64,000 nucleotides of DNA from JALORV01 sp963724365 (lineage in GTDB: Bacteria; Pseudomonadota; Gammaproteobacteria; Burkholderiales; Burkholderiaceae_F), in assembly GCA_963724365.1 (NCBI GenBank), contig CAVRUR010000002.1, positions 77,362 to 141,361 on the forward strand, read 5' to 3'. Made by a program: the position numbers and the translations under genes. Positions 56,063 through 64,000 of this stretch are shown piece by piece. Under the pieces are notes generated by a model. It was not told the origin of the DNA and searched no databases. It saw nothing but the letters and a program-made list of their open reading frames with translations. The number at the start of each line of letters is the position of its first letter. The stretch's first letter is position 1.

Positions 56063-58179
56063 TTGGGCACGCTCGCTGATCCGGTGTCGAAAGACGGTGT
56101 CTACCGCCGCGGTGATCTGTCGGCGCTGTTTGCACCGCGCTCGATCGCGTTCGTCGGCGCCTCCGAGCGCGCCAATGCGCCGGCAACGCGCGGCCTGCGG
56201 CACTGCCTGCGACTGGGCTTCGAGGGACGGCTCTACGCAGTCAACCCGAAGTACCCGACGCTCCTCGGTGTGCCGTGCGTCGCGTCGATAGAAGCGCTCG
56301 ACGCTCCGGTGGATCTGGCCGTCATCGCGCTGCCGGCGCAAGCCACGCTGGACGCGGTCGCGCAGTGCGCACGCAGGGGCGTACGCGCGGCCGTGATCTG
56401 CAGTTCCGGCTGGGGCGAGACCGGCGCGGAAGGCCAGGATCGCGAGAGCGAGCTGCGAACCCTGCTCGCGGGGACCTCGATGCGGGTACTGGGTCCCAAC
56501 TGCATCGGCGTGGGCAGCGCATCGGCACGTGCGTGCGTCGCCTACAACAGCTCGTTCGAGCACCTCGCGCTCCGCCATACGCGGCCGATCGGCGTGGCGT
56601 GCCAGAGCGGCGCCATGCTCGGCGGACTCCTGCTGAACGCCGAGGATGCGGGCATCGGCGTCGAGTCCTTCGCTCATGTGGGCAATGGCGTCGATATCTC
56701 GCTCGAGGACGCCGCGACGTATCTGCTCGAGCAACCAGGCATCCGGACGCTTGCGCTGATGATCGAGGGGTTGAGTGACGGTCACGCGTTCGTTGCACTG
56801 GCGCGGCGCGCGCGCGAGCTCGGCAAAGCCATCGCGGTGTTCAAGGCCGGCGTCTCGGAGGTCGGCAGTCGTGCGGTGCGCTCGCATACCGGCGCGCTGG
56901 CTGGCTCCGATGCGATCTTCAATGCGGTCTGCCGCGACGAAGATGTGACACGCGTCGAGGAACCCGAGGATCTCCTGGCCGTCGCGCGCATGCTGAGCCT
57001 GCCGTATCGGCCGGCAGGTCGTCGCGTGCTGGTCTACACGCTCTCCGGCGGCGGTGCGTCGGTCCTGGCCGACGAACTGGCGCGCGAGGCGCTTGCGATT
57101 CCCGAACTGGACGCATCGACCCATGCGCAGTGCGATGCGCTGGGCAACCCCTTCATCCGGGCCGCGAACCCTTTTGATGTCGGGGGCAGCGTGTTCTCGG
57201 ACCCGGACGCTCCGAGAGCGGCGCTGGCCATTGCGGCTCGTGATCCGAACATCGATGCGGTGTGCTGGATTGGCGTTGGCGCGCCGCGCGACGAGCGCTC
57301 GAATCAGCTACTCGCGGGGGCGCTGAGCGTCCTGGCGGGATGCGGCAAGCCGTCGGTCATCGTTCCGATGTCAGGGACCGTCGCCGAACCCGGATTTGCG
57401 CCGGCGCATGCGCTCGATGTGCCAGTCGCGCGCAGTGTTCGGTCGGCCGCGCTGCTGATGTCCACGGCGCTGCGCGCTGCGCCGGCAAGAGTGGCAGATC
57501 GACTGTTCCCGGCGTCAAGCGCATCCCCAAACAAAGTGCTGGGTGAAGCCGACGCCAAGGATGAGTTGAGGCGACACGGCCTGTCGATCCTCGAGTCCAC
57601 GTTTGTCGCCACTGTGGAAGGCGTCCGCGACCAAGCCGCGGAGATGATCTTTCCGATCGTGGTCAAGGGCATCGCGAAAGGCGTCGCGCACAAGACTCGA
57701 GCGCGGCCTCGTGGCTCTTGACGTGCGCTCCGCTGACGAAGCTGAAGTGGCGGCGCGCGCGATGCGGGAGCGCAACCCCGATCTGGTGTTTGACGGTTTC
57801 ACGCTGGAGCGGCAACTCGACGGTGGCATCGAGACGGTCATCGGCGTGCGGGTGGACGCGCAATTCGGACCCATGCTGATGTTCGGTCTCGGAGGCACCC
57901 TGGTGGAACTCTTCCGCGAGGTGGCGTTCACCGCATGTCCCTGCACGGCCGAGCGTGCGCGTGAGCTCATCAATCGCACGCGGGCCGCGCCCTTGCTGGC
58001 CGGCTATCGCGGACAACCACCGGCCGATGTCGACGCCCTCGTGCGATCGATGGTCCTGCTGTCCGAGTATGCGGTGCGTCATGCGGAGCGCGTGGCCGAA
58101 GTCGAAATCAACCCACTGGTCGTACTGCCGGCAAGGACACGGCGCCTACGCAGTCGACGCACTCATCGCTCTTCGCTAG
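56063..58179 (+). CDS. NDP-forming acyl-CoA synthetase (acetate-CoA ligase type, fused alpha-beta; two frameshifts)
   Basis: About 705 residues after repair. CoA-binding Rossmann domain (LFAPRSIAFVGASERANAPA, residues about 15-150), succinyl-CoA-synthetase-like domains with the phospho-histidine loop in AVRSHTGALAGSDAIF, then an ATP-grasp part (EADAKDELRRHGLSILESTF, IVVKGIAKGVAHKT, then GVRVDAQFGPMLMFGLGGTL and AEVEINPLVVLPA). Surplus bases near 57695 and 58133 split it. It would activate an organic acid to its CoA ester using ATP, giving ADP and phosphate. TTG start directly after the DUF169 stop. It gives the operon a route from a decarboxylated acid into central metabolism. Confidence 0.86.
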
Positions 58180-58199
58180 ACACTACAAAGGAGATAAAA

Positions 58200-59174
58200 A
58201 TGCAACGTCGTTCTCTCGGCCTGGTCGTGGTTCTGCTTGCCGCCATGCCGACACTCGCCTTGGCGCAGGACTTCCCGACCAAGCCGATCCGCATCATCAA
58301 TCCGTTCTCCGCGGGCGGAGGCCTGGATCAACTGGCTCGCAGCCTCGGTCAGAAGATGCAGGAATCCATGGGGCAGCCGGTAATCGTCGAAAACAAGACC
58401 GGCGCCGGCGGCAACATCGGTGCGGACTTCGTCGCCAAGAGCCCACCCGACGGCTACACGCTGGTGATGGGATCCAGCGCAACGCACGGTATCAACCCGA
58501 GCCTCTACGGCGCGAAGATGCCGTTCGACGCCATGAAGGACTTCACGGCGGTGTCGGTCTCGGTGGTCCAGAAGAACGTGCTGGTCGTCAATCCGACGGC
58601 GGTGTCGGCCACCAACGTCAAGGAACTCATCGCCCTTGCAAAGGCGCAGCCGGGCAAGTTGAGTTTCGGGTCCGCGGGCACGGGGACGTCGCAGCAGATG
58701 TCCGGTGAACTCTTCAAGAGCATGGCCGGCGTCGACATCATCCACGTGCCGTACAAGGGCAGCGCCGCTGCAATGAACGACCTGCTGGGCGGACAGATCT
58801 CGATGATGTTCACCGACATCCCAACGGCGATTCCGCACATCAAGAGCGGCAAGCTCAAGGCGCTGGGCGTCACGTCGGCCCAGCCTTCGCAGGCGTTGCC
58901 GGACGTCCTGCCGATCGCCCAGCAGGGCCTGGCCGGATTCGATCTGAAGGCCTGGTATGGCGTGCTGGCGCCGGCGAACACGCCGAAGCCGGTGATCGAC
59001 CGACTGAACGCCGAGATCACCAAGGCGCTCAACTCGCCGGAACTGAAGGAGAAGTTGCTGTCTATGGGGATGGAGCCGATCGCGCTCGACCCGGCACAGT
59101 CGGCGAGCTACATGAAGACAGAGATCGACCGCTGGGCGAACGTCGTCAAGATCTCCGGAGCGAAGATCGACTAG
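58200..59174 (+). CDS. Tripartite tricarboxylate transporter substrate-binding protein (Bug family)
   Basis: 324 residues. Signal peptide MQRRSLGLVVVLLAAMPTLA-LAQ, then PIRIINPFSAGGGLDQLARS, GQPVIVENKTGAGGNIGADF, KLSFGSAGTGTSQQMSGELF and IIHVPYKGSAAAMNDLLGGQ, all classic Bug motifs. AAAGGAGAT precedes the ATG. It is an orphan (no tctA/tctB here) and closes the ubiD operon, 20 bases after the synthetase. It most likely captures the operon's substrate and hands it to a Tct membrane unit encoded elsewhere. Confidence 0.92.
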   Translation: MQRRSLGLVVVLLAAMPTLALAQDFPTKPIRIINPFSAGGGLDQLARSLGQKMQESMGQPVIVENKTGAGGNIGADFVAKSPPDGYTLVMGSSATHGINPSLYGAKMPFDAMKDFTAVSVSVVQKNVLVVNPTAVSATNVKELIALAKAQPGKLSFGSAGTGTSQQMSGELFKSMAGVDIIHVPYKGSAAAMNDLLGGQISMMFTDIPTAIPHIKSGKLKALGVTSAQPSQALPDVLPIAQQGLAGFDLKAWYGVLAPANTPKPVIDRLNAEITKALNSPELKEKLLSMGMEPIALDPAQSASYMKTEIDRWANVVKISGAKID

Positions 59175-59502
59175 CTGCGCAACGGCGCAAGCGACCGCGC
59201 ACGCAGCGGGCACGAGGTGCGAAGCGAAGCGGTGCGGCAAGTCTGGCGATGCAGACCGTCTTGTCCGTGAGCAGTTCGTGGTCAGGCTGCAGCAACGGGT
59301 GGGTTGCTGCGTCGGCGATAACTTTGGCTATGTGCAACTCCGCGCGAACTGAGGCGCCCCGTGCTGGCGATTTGCGACCCGCGGTGATCACTCGATCGCG
59401 GGGACGCCGCCAACTTCCAATACGTGGCGGTTGGCACCTGCGCATCGCAGTGCTCTAATGGCTTTCGCCGCCATGTGGCGGTTCGAATCTTCGGAGGCCA
59501 CG
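59175..59502. other. Intergenic region after the Bug gene
   Basis: 328 bases. No gene, hairpin with U-run or promoter is convincing. It contains GGTTCGAATC (59480-59489), which recalls a tRNA T-loop but has no pairing stem. GGAGG at its end is the ribosome site of the next gene. Confidence 0.35.
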
Positions 59503-59718
59503 ATGCTTGAGTTCCTGCGTGCGCTGCGCCGTCATGGTGACCTGTCGGTGCGCCTGCCCGGCTTGCTGCTGGCCTTCCTCATCGCCGAACTGTTCTACAA
59601 GTTCCACAGCTTCGCCCTTGAGTGCGGCGCCTTCCTCGTGACCTGGCTGCTGATCGACGTCGTCATCGAAGCGCTGGCCCGTCGCCTGCGTGCGTCGGCG
59701 GCGGAATCTCCACACTGA
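59503..59718 (+). CDS. Small membrane protein of unknown function
   Basis: 71 residues. MLEFLRALRRHGDLSVRLPG is a basic amphipathic start. LLLAFLIAELFYKFHSFALE and CGAFLVTWLLIDVVIEALAR are two membrane segments, and a short basic tail follows. GGAGG lies six bases before the ATG at 59503. It is eight bases upstream of the next small gene and appears to lead a three-gene unit with the beta-propeller protein. Family not recognised. Confidence 0.55.
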   Translation: MLEFLRALRRHGDLSVRLPGLLLAFLIAELFYKFHSFALECGAFLVTWLLIDVVIEALARRLRASAAESPH

Positions 59719-59726
59719 GCGGCATC

Positions 59727-59924
59727 ATGCGCAAGCCTCGCCCCAATCCTGTGACGTCGGCGACGCCGCCGGCCGAACCCGACGAACCGGCCGAGGGCCG
59801 GGCACTGCAGCGCGCGCGCCACTTCGCGCTACAGCGTGGGCTGCCGACGCCGACGCCGGCACCACCTGTTAAGCCACCGAAGCCCGCTCAGGTCGGCAAA
59901 CGCTCCGCGAACAAGAAGCCCTGA
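59727..59924 (+). CDS. Small basic proline-rich protein of unknown function
   Basis: 65 residues, MRKPRPNPVTSATPPAEPDE through GRALQRARHFALQRGLPTPT to KRSANKKP. Apart from one predicted helix in the middle it is Pro/Ala/Lys-rich and probably disordered. No signal or membrane segment. It lies between the small membrane protein and the propeller gene on the same strand. The ribosome site is weak, so it could be translated by coupling. Function unknown. Confidence 0.45.
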   Translation: MRKPRPNPVTSATPPAEPDEPAEGRALQRARHFALQRGLPTPTPAPPVKPPKPAQVGKRSANKKP

Positions 59925-59966
59925 GCACGCTCCCGTCGCGGCCCGCCATTCTCTGGAAGAGGCCCC

Positions 59967-62293
59967 ATGAAGACCCCTGATACCGCCACCCGAACCCGGT
60001 TGGTGAAGGACCTGGCCTCCCGCACGGCCAACATTGCACCGTGGGGCGCGGCAGGTGGACGCGTGGTGGTTGAGCGCCCAGCCAAGGCGGGCGCCCGCAC
60101 CGCACGAGCCTTGCTTAAGGAAAAGGTCGAAGTCGAATACCCCAAAGGCAAGGCCACGGCACGCCGTCGCTTCTTCGGCCAGCAACGCGGCCTGCCGGGC
60201 GAAGAAAATGTGGGTGACGCCGCGTCCGCCACTGTTATCGCGCCCACAGTGCGCCGCACTCGGGCTAAGGTGGCCCAGGCAGCCGCCAGCTCGGCCCCGC
60301 TGCCATCGTTCAACGCCACCGCCAGGGCCGTGCTGCCCACTTGGCGCGATCTCGGCCCGACGCTGATCCCGCATGGACAGACGTATGGCAGCGGAACGGG
60401 TTCGACGCCGTCGGTGTCGGGTCGTTGCAGCGGTCTGATGGTCGACAACTCCAATCCGCACCACCTGGTGCTGTGTTCGGCCGGGGGAGGGCTTTGGGGC
60501 AGCCTTGACCGGGGCGCCACCTGGTCGCCATTGACCGACGGACAACCCACGCTCGTGATGGGCGCTATTGCGCAGTCGGCATCGTCGCCGGGCATCGTCT
60601 ATGCAGCCACGGGCGACGGTGATGGCCAGATTCCCTATGGGGTGGGTCTGCTGCGCTCCAGCGACGGCGGCGCCACCTGGACCGTCGTGCCCAGCGCCGC
60701 TCTCACGGGTACCGGCGCCTACGATCTGGCGGTGGATCCCGGCGATCCGCTGCGCGTGTGGATCGCCACTGACAGGGGCCTGTTCGTCAGCCGCAACGGC
60801 GGGCAAACGGTGCAGGCCGTGATCAACGGCTTGTGCTGGAGCGTGTCGATCCATCCGGGCGCGCCCGGTGAAATCTTTGCCGCCTTTCCGGGCGGTCTGA
60901 TGCGCAGTGCCAACGGCGGCGTCACCTGGGCCGCCGTGACCCTGCCCGGCACTCCGGCCAACGCGCGCGTCAAGCGGCTGGAAATCTGCCATGCGCCAGG
61001 CAACGGCGCAGTGGTGTGGGTGGCTGGCTGCATTGGCACCACGCCCATGTTGTGGCGGCGTGCCAGTGCGGGCGGAGCCTTCCAGGCCCAGAACGTGCCC
61101 GCAGGCATGAAGACCAACCAGGCTTGGTACGACTGGTGCCTGGGCGTTGCGCCCGATGATCCTGACTTCGTGCTCTGGGGTGCCATCGACCTGTACCGCG
61201 GTCGCCGCACGTCCGCAGGGATCACCTGGAGCAATGTCTCTTCGCGGGCCAACGCCGATTCGATCCACCCGGATCAGCACTTCGTGGCCTTCGATCGCGC
61301 CAACCCTGGGGTGGTTTATTCCTGCAACGACGGTGGCCTGTACCGCTCGGCCGATCGCTGCGACCACTGGACTTCCCTCAACCCGGGTCTGGGCATCACC
61401 GAGTTCGAGTACCTGGCGCAACTCGACACCGACCCCGCTTGGCTGTTCGGCGGTACGCAGGACAATGGCTCACTATCGCTGGCCGGTCTGCGTCACTGGA
61501 CCAGGTTGCGCTCGGTGACGGCGGCGACTGCGCGGCGCTGGACCGCGGTGCCGGAGCGCTCGTATTCCACAGCTACTACGACATGCCGATCGAGCGCGCA
61601 GCTGCGCTGGGCGACGCCGCCTTTGAGTGGACCGACGTCAGTCCGCCAACGCCCGACGGCTACAACTGTTTGTTCTATCCCCCACTCGAGGTCCGCGGCC
61701 AGGTGCTCGTGAAGGCCGGCAGCAGTCTGTGGGTCTCCTCCAACGACGGCGATCAGTGGGACGAAGTTCTATTGCCGACGTCGGCCGATGCCAACCCCGA
61801 CCTGGCCACCGCACTGGCCATCATCGATAACAAGGTCATCCTGGCCGGCATGCTCAGCGGCCAGGTCCTGAAAGTGGTGCGCAGTGTCGGCGGCTGGGCC
61901 GCGGCGAAGGTCACTGTTCTGGGTGCTCTGCCCGGCTATGTGAGTGACATCGCTGTGGTCGGCGCCACCGGCAAGTCGGTGTGGGCCACCTGCTCGAAAC
62001 TCGGTGGCGGCCACGTCTTTCGCTCGCTCAATGGCGGCAAGACTTTCAGCGACCGCACGGGCAATTTGCCAGACATGGCTGTCAACGCGCTAGTGGTCGA
62101 CCCCAAGAACTCGAGCCAGCTGTTCGTCGCCACAGATCGCGGCGTGTGGCGCAGCAAGAACTCCGGCGGCGCCTGGGCAGCCTTCAATAACGGACTGCCC
62201 AGCGTTATCGTCGGCGACCTGGTACTGCACGCTGCCACGCGAAGGCTGCGCGCCGGTACCCGCGCCCGTGGGGCCTGGGAGGTCGACGTTTGA
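59967..62293 (+). CDS. BNR/sialidase-like repeat beta-propeller protein (one frameshift)
   Basis: About 775 residues. After a basic, Ala-rich N-terminal 125 residues without a signal peptide, at least seven BNR-type units appear: LLRSSDGGATW, LFVSRNGGQTV, LMRSANGGVTW, LYRSADRCDHW, LWVSSNDGDQW, VFRSLNGGKTF and VWRSKNSGGAW, each preceded by VYAATGD-like or FVATDRG-like strands. That predicts one or two beta-propellers, as in VPS10/sialidase-like proteins, but no catalytic residues of a sialidase can be assigned. A missing C near 61500 breaks the frame between LRHWT and QVALGDGG. GGAAGAGG precedes the ATG. Confidence 0.72.
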
Positions 62294-62619
62294 ATCGCTG
62301 CCAGGCTCAGCGACGGCGCAGTTAAGCGCCGCGGCCCGCGCACCGACCCGAAGGCACACCTCCGCCTTTGGCTTGCGCAGCACATGTGCGAGCGCAATTG
62401 CTTGATGTTCGGCAGGCGCAGCAGCGCCTCGTGAAAGTTGGGCGGGTCGTTTGATGGTGGCTGCCAGCACCTTCATCGACTATCAACGGGCGCACTTCAC
62501 TTTCGAGTGAAGACTGTGTTTCACCTTCGGCTTGCTGCAACTTGTGTGTCGCTGAGACATACGGGATGATCGAAGTCGAACAGCTTCCAGTCGGTTTAGG
62601 GGGGCTGCGAGGAGATAAC
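62294..62619. other. Intergenic region with a TTCG-loop hairpin
   Basis: 326 bases, no supported gene. CTTCACT-TTCG-AGTGAAG (62495-62512) is a perfect 7-bp stem with a stable TTCG loop, followed by ACTGTGTTTC. It could end propeller-gene transcription, though it is about 200 bases away. The leader of the next gene is at the right end. Confidence 0.4.
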
Positions 62620-63468
62620 TTGTTCATCGACTACGCGAGCAAGCCGCCGATACCGGCCTTCGACAAGCCGGCACCGCACCTCGGCAATTACGACCGGGTC
62701 TACGAGTCGAGCAAGGGCGTGTCGGAGGCCGCCGGTCCGTCACTGGCGGAGTACCTGGCTACGTATGAACGTGCCGGAGCGCGGCATGTCGTCGTCAAGG
62801 CCAAGGATGTTGAAACGACCTTCGGCGTCAAGGTGGCCAACGAAGACGTCGCGGAGTTCTGTCGACAGCAAGGCGGCCGCTACGTCGGCTTCGCCGGTGT
62901 CGATCCCCACAAGGGCATTGCAGCGATCCGCGAACTGGAGCACGCCGTGCGCGAACTGGGGCTGCGTGGGCTGAACCTCCAGTGCTTCGAGCTCAAGCTG
63001 CACATCAATGACAAGAAGATGTACCCGCTGTACGCCAAGTGCATCGAACTCGACATTCCCGTCAACATCCACTGCTCGATCAACTTCTCGACCAGCACGC
63101 TGATGGAGTACGGTCGGCCGCAGCTGCTGGACGAAGTGATGGTCCATTTTCCGGAGCTGCGCGTGTGCGCGGCACCGCCCGGCTGGCCGTGGGTGCACGA
63201 ACTGATCGGCGTGGCTTGGCGGCACAAGAATGTCCATATCGGTCTCGTCGCCGTGCGGCCGAAGTATCTGCAGCAACCCGCCTCCGGTTACGAGGGCCTG
63301 GTGCAGTTCGGCGGCAGCGTCCTGCAGGACCGGATCCTGTTCGGAACCTCCTATCCGCTCGTTCCGGTCGAGCGTTCCGTGCGCGAGGTTGAAGAGCTGC
63401 CTTTGAAAGATGAAGTGAAGCGCAAGTGGCTGCATGACAACGCCGCGCGATTCCTGCGGCTCGCATAA
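62620..63468 (+). CDS. Amidohydrolase-2-like TIM-barrel protein with altered metal site
   Basis: 282 residues from the TTG at 62620, which has GAGGAG six bases before it; the ATG at 62542 lacks one. The fold follows amidohydrolase family 2 (ACMSD type): LFIDYASKPPIPAFD at strand 1, FAGVDPHKG, ELGLRGLNLQCFEL, YAKCIELDIPVNIHCS, PELRVCAAPPGWPWVHELIG and RILFGTSYPLVPV. Compared with canonical members, the HxH pair at strand 1 is missing, the His of AHGG is Pro (APPG) and the Asp of FGSDYP is Ser (FGTSYP). Only the IHCS histidine remains. It may be a non-metal enzyme or a binding protein. Confidence 0.75.
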   Translation: MFIDYASKPPIPAFDKPAPHLGNYDRVYESSKGVSEAAGPSLAEYLATYERAGARHVVVKAKDVETTFGVKVANEDVAEFCRQQGGRYVGFAGVDPHKGIAAIRELEHAVRELGLRGLNLQCFELKLHINDKKMYPLYAKCIELDIPVNIHCSINFSTSTLMEYGRPQLLDEVMVHFPELRVCAAPPGWPWVHELIGVAWRHKNVHIGLVAVRPKYLQQPASGYEGLVQFGGSVLQDRILFGTSYPLVPVERSVREVEELPLKDEVKRKWLHDNAARFLRLA

Positions 63469-63491
63469 GCGATAACTCGAGGAGACATGCC

Positions 63492-64000
63492 ATGACGATG
63501 CAAAAGGGTCGACGCAAGGCCGTCGCGCAACTGCTTTCGCTTTCCGGCGGTGTCGCTATCGGCATCCCGCGCCTCGCCTTCGGCCAGGCCGCGCCACCGA
63601 AGCCCGCAAGCATTGTCGTCAACGCCGCCGGAGGAGCAGTCAACAAGTCGCTGCGCGAAGCCTTCTTCAGTGAGTTCGAGAAGCGCTACGGCATCAAGGT
63701 CATCGATACGAGTCCGACCGATTTCGGCAAGCTGCGCGCGATGGTCCAGTCGGGCAACGTCGAGTGGTCGGTCATGGAGATCAACGAGGCTGACGCCGAG
63801 CGCGCGGTCAAGCTCAACCTGCTCGAGCCGCTCGACATGAGCGTGATCAACATGGCGGGGCATCCGAAAGAGCTGCAGGACAACAAGTTCGTTGTCACGC
63901 GCGGCATTTATTCGACGGTGCTCGGCTATCGGACCGACGTGTTCGCCAATCGGCCGCGCCCGACGGGCTGGGCCGAGTTCTGGGACGTGAAGAAATTCCC
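63492..64000 (+). CDS. ABC transporter substrate-binding protein, PotD/spermidine-putrescine type (3' part outside window)
   Basis: 169 residues are visible. MTMQKGRRKAVAQLLSLSGG and IGIPRLAFGQA form a signal peptide with an RR pair (possible Tat signal). NAAGGAVNKSLREAFFSEFE, YGIKVIDTSPTDFGKLRAMV and WSVMEINEADAERAVKLNLL follow the PotD-type binding fold. AGGAGA precedes the ATG. It is 23 bases after the amidohydrolase-like gene and therefore likely in one operon with it, with the rest of the transporter beyond the window edge. Confidence 0.85.
   Translation, partial: MTMQKGRRKAVAQLLSLSGGVAIGIPRLAFGQAAPPKPASIVVNAAGGAVNKSLREAFFSEFEKRYGIKVIDTSPTDFGKLRAMVQSGNVEWSVMEINEADAERAVKLNLLEPLDMSVINMAGHPKELQDNKFVVTRGIYSTVLGYRTDVFANRPRPTGWAEFWDVKKF

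Noticed and set aside
59470..59503. GGTTCGAATC near GTGGC and GCCAC, possible tRNA 3' end or integration site.
   Set aside because: The bases flanking the loop do not form a T-stem, no D or anticodon arm is present, and the segment overlaps a good ribosome site.

Overview
The window looks like the origin-proximal part of a high-GC betaproteobacterial chromosome, most likely Burkholderiales. Four things point that way: the conserved block mnmG-rsmG-(lysE)-parA-parB-atpIBEFHAGDC followed by hemE-priA; the block rpmH-rnpA-yidD-yidC-mnmE backed onto dnaA-dnaN-gyrB; several tripartite tricarboxylate (Tct/Bug) components; and a GTP-dependent PEP carboxykinase. No rRNA, tRNA, IS element, prophage or CRISPR array was seen.

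Layout. 0-7 kb: an anti-sigma/ECF-sigma pair with a small lipoprotein, then priA, hemE, a DUF167 gene (+), a low-complexity Ala/Lys/Pro secreted protein, a TonB-domain protein and a UspA-type protein. 7.1-14.3 kb: complete F1Fo ATP synthase operon (minus strand) with a good promoter and an intrinsic terminator. 14.3-20.2 kb: parB, an acetyltransferase, parA, a LysE-type exporter, rsmG and mnmG, preceded by two parS-like palindromes. 20.2-22.2 kb: a membrane protein with an N-terminal helical regulatory region and an AsmA-like part. 22.3-28.2 kb: branched-chain amino acid type ABC transporter (livGFKHM order) led by an iron-type alcohol dehydrogenase. 28.3-30.7 kb: pckG and a cold-shock gene. 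31-35.6 kb: a tctC-tctB-tctA-abrB-acetyltransferase operon. 35.8-40.2 kb: a MacAB/Lol-like export system (adaptor, ATPase, two FtsX permeases). 40.3-45 kb: mnmE, yidC, yidD, rnpA, rpmH. 45.5-50.9 kb: dnaA, a probable oriC, dnaN, gyrB. 51-64 kb: accessory genes, chiefly a GntR-controlled UbiD/UbiX decarboxylase operon with an NDP-forming acyl-CoA synthetase and a Bug protein, then a beta-propeller protein with two small companion genes, an amidohydrolase-like protein and the start of a PotD-type binding protein.

How the parts connect. Replication (dnaA, dnaN, gyrB, oriC), segregation (parA, parB, parS), tRNA modification (mnmE, mnmG), membrane insertion (yidC, yidD) and ATP synthesis are packed around the origin. 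The operons between are mostly for uptake and use of organic acids and amino acids.

A caution that affects many entries: single-base frameshifts interrupt conserved genes, very densely between about 16.4 and 28.2 kb and sparsely or not at all from 28.3 to 41 kb. Most look like sequence or assembly errors, not real decay, so coordinates of those genes are given for the reconstructed full-length gene. The most distinctive non-coding structure is a family of TAGGGCCTG palindromes placed at gene ends at about 1.2, 35.7, 38.9 and 51.0 kb.
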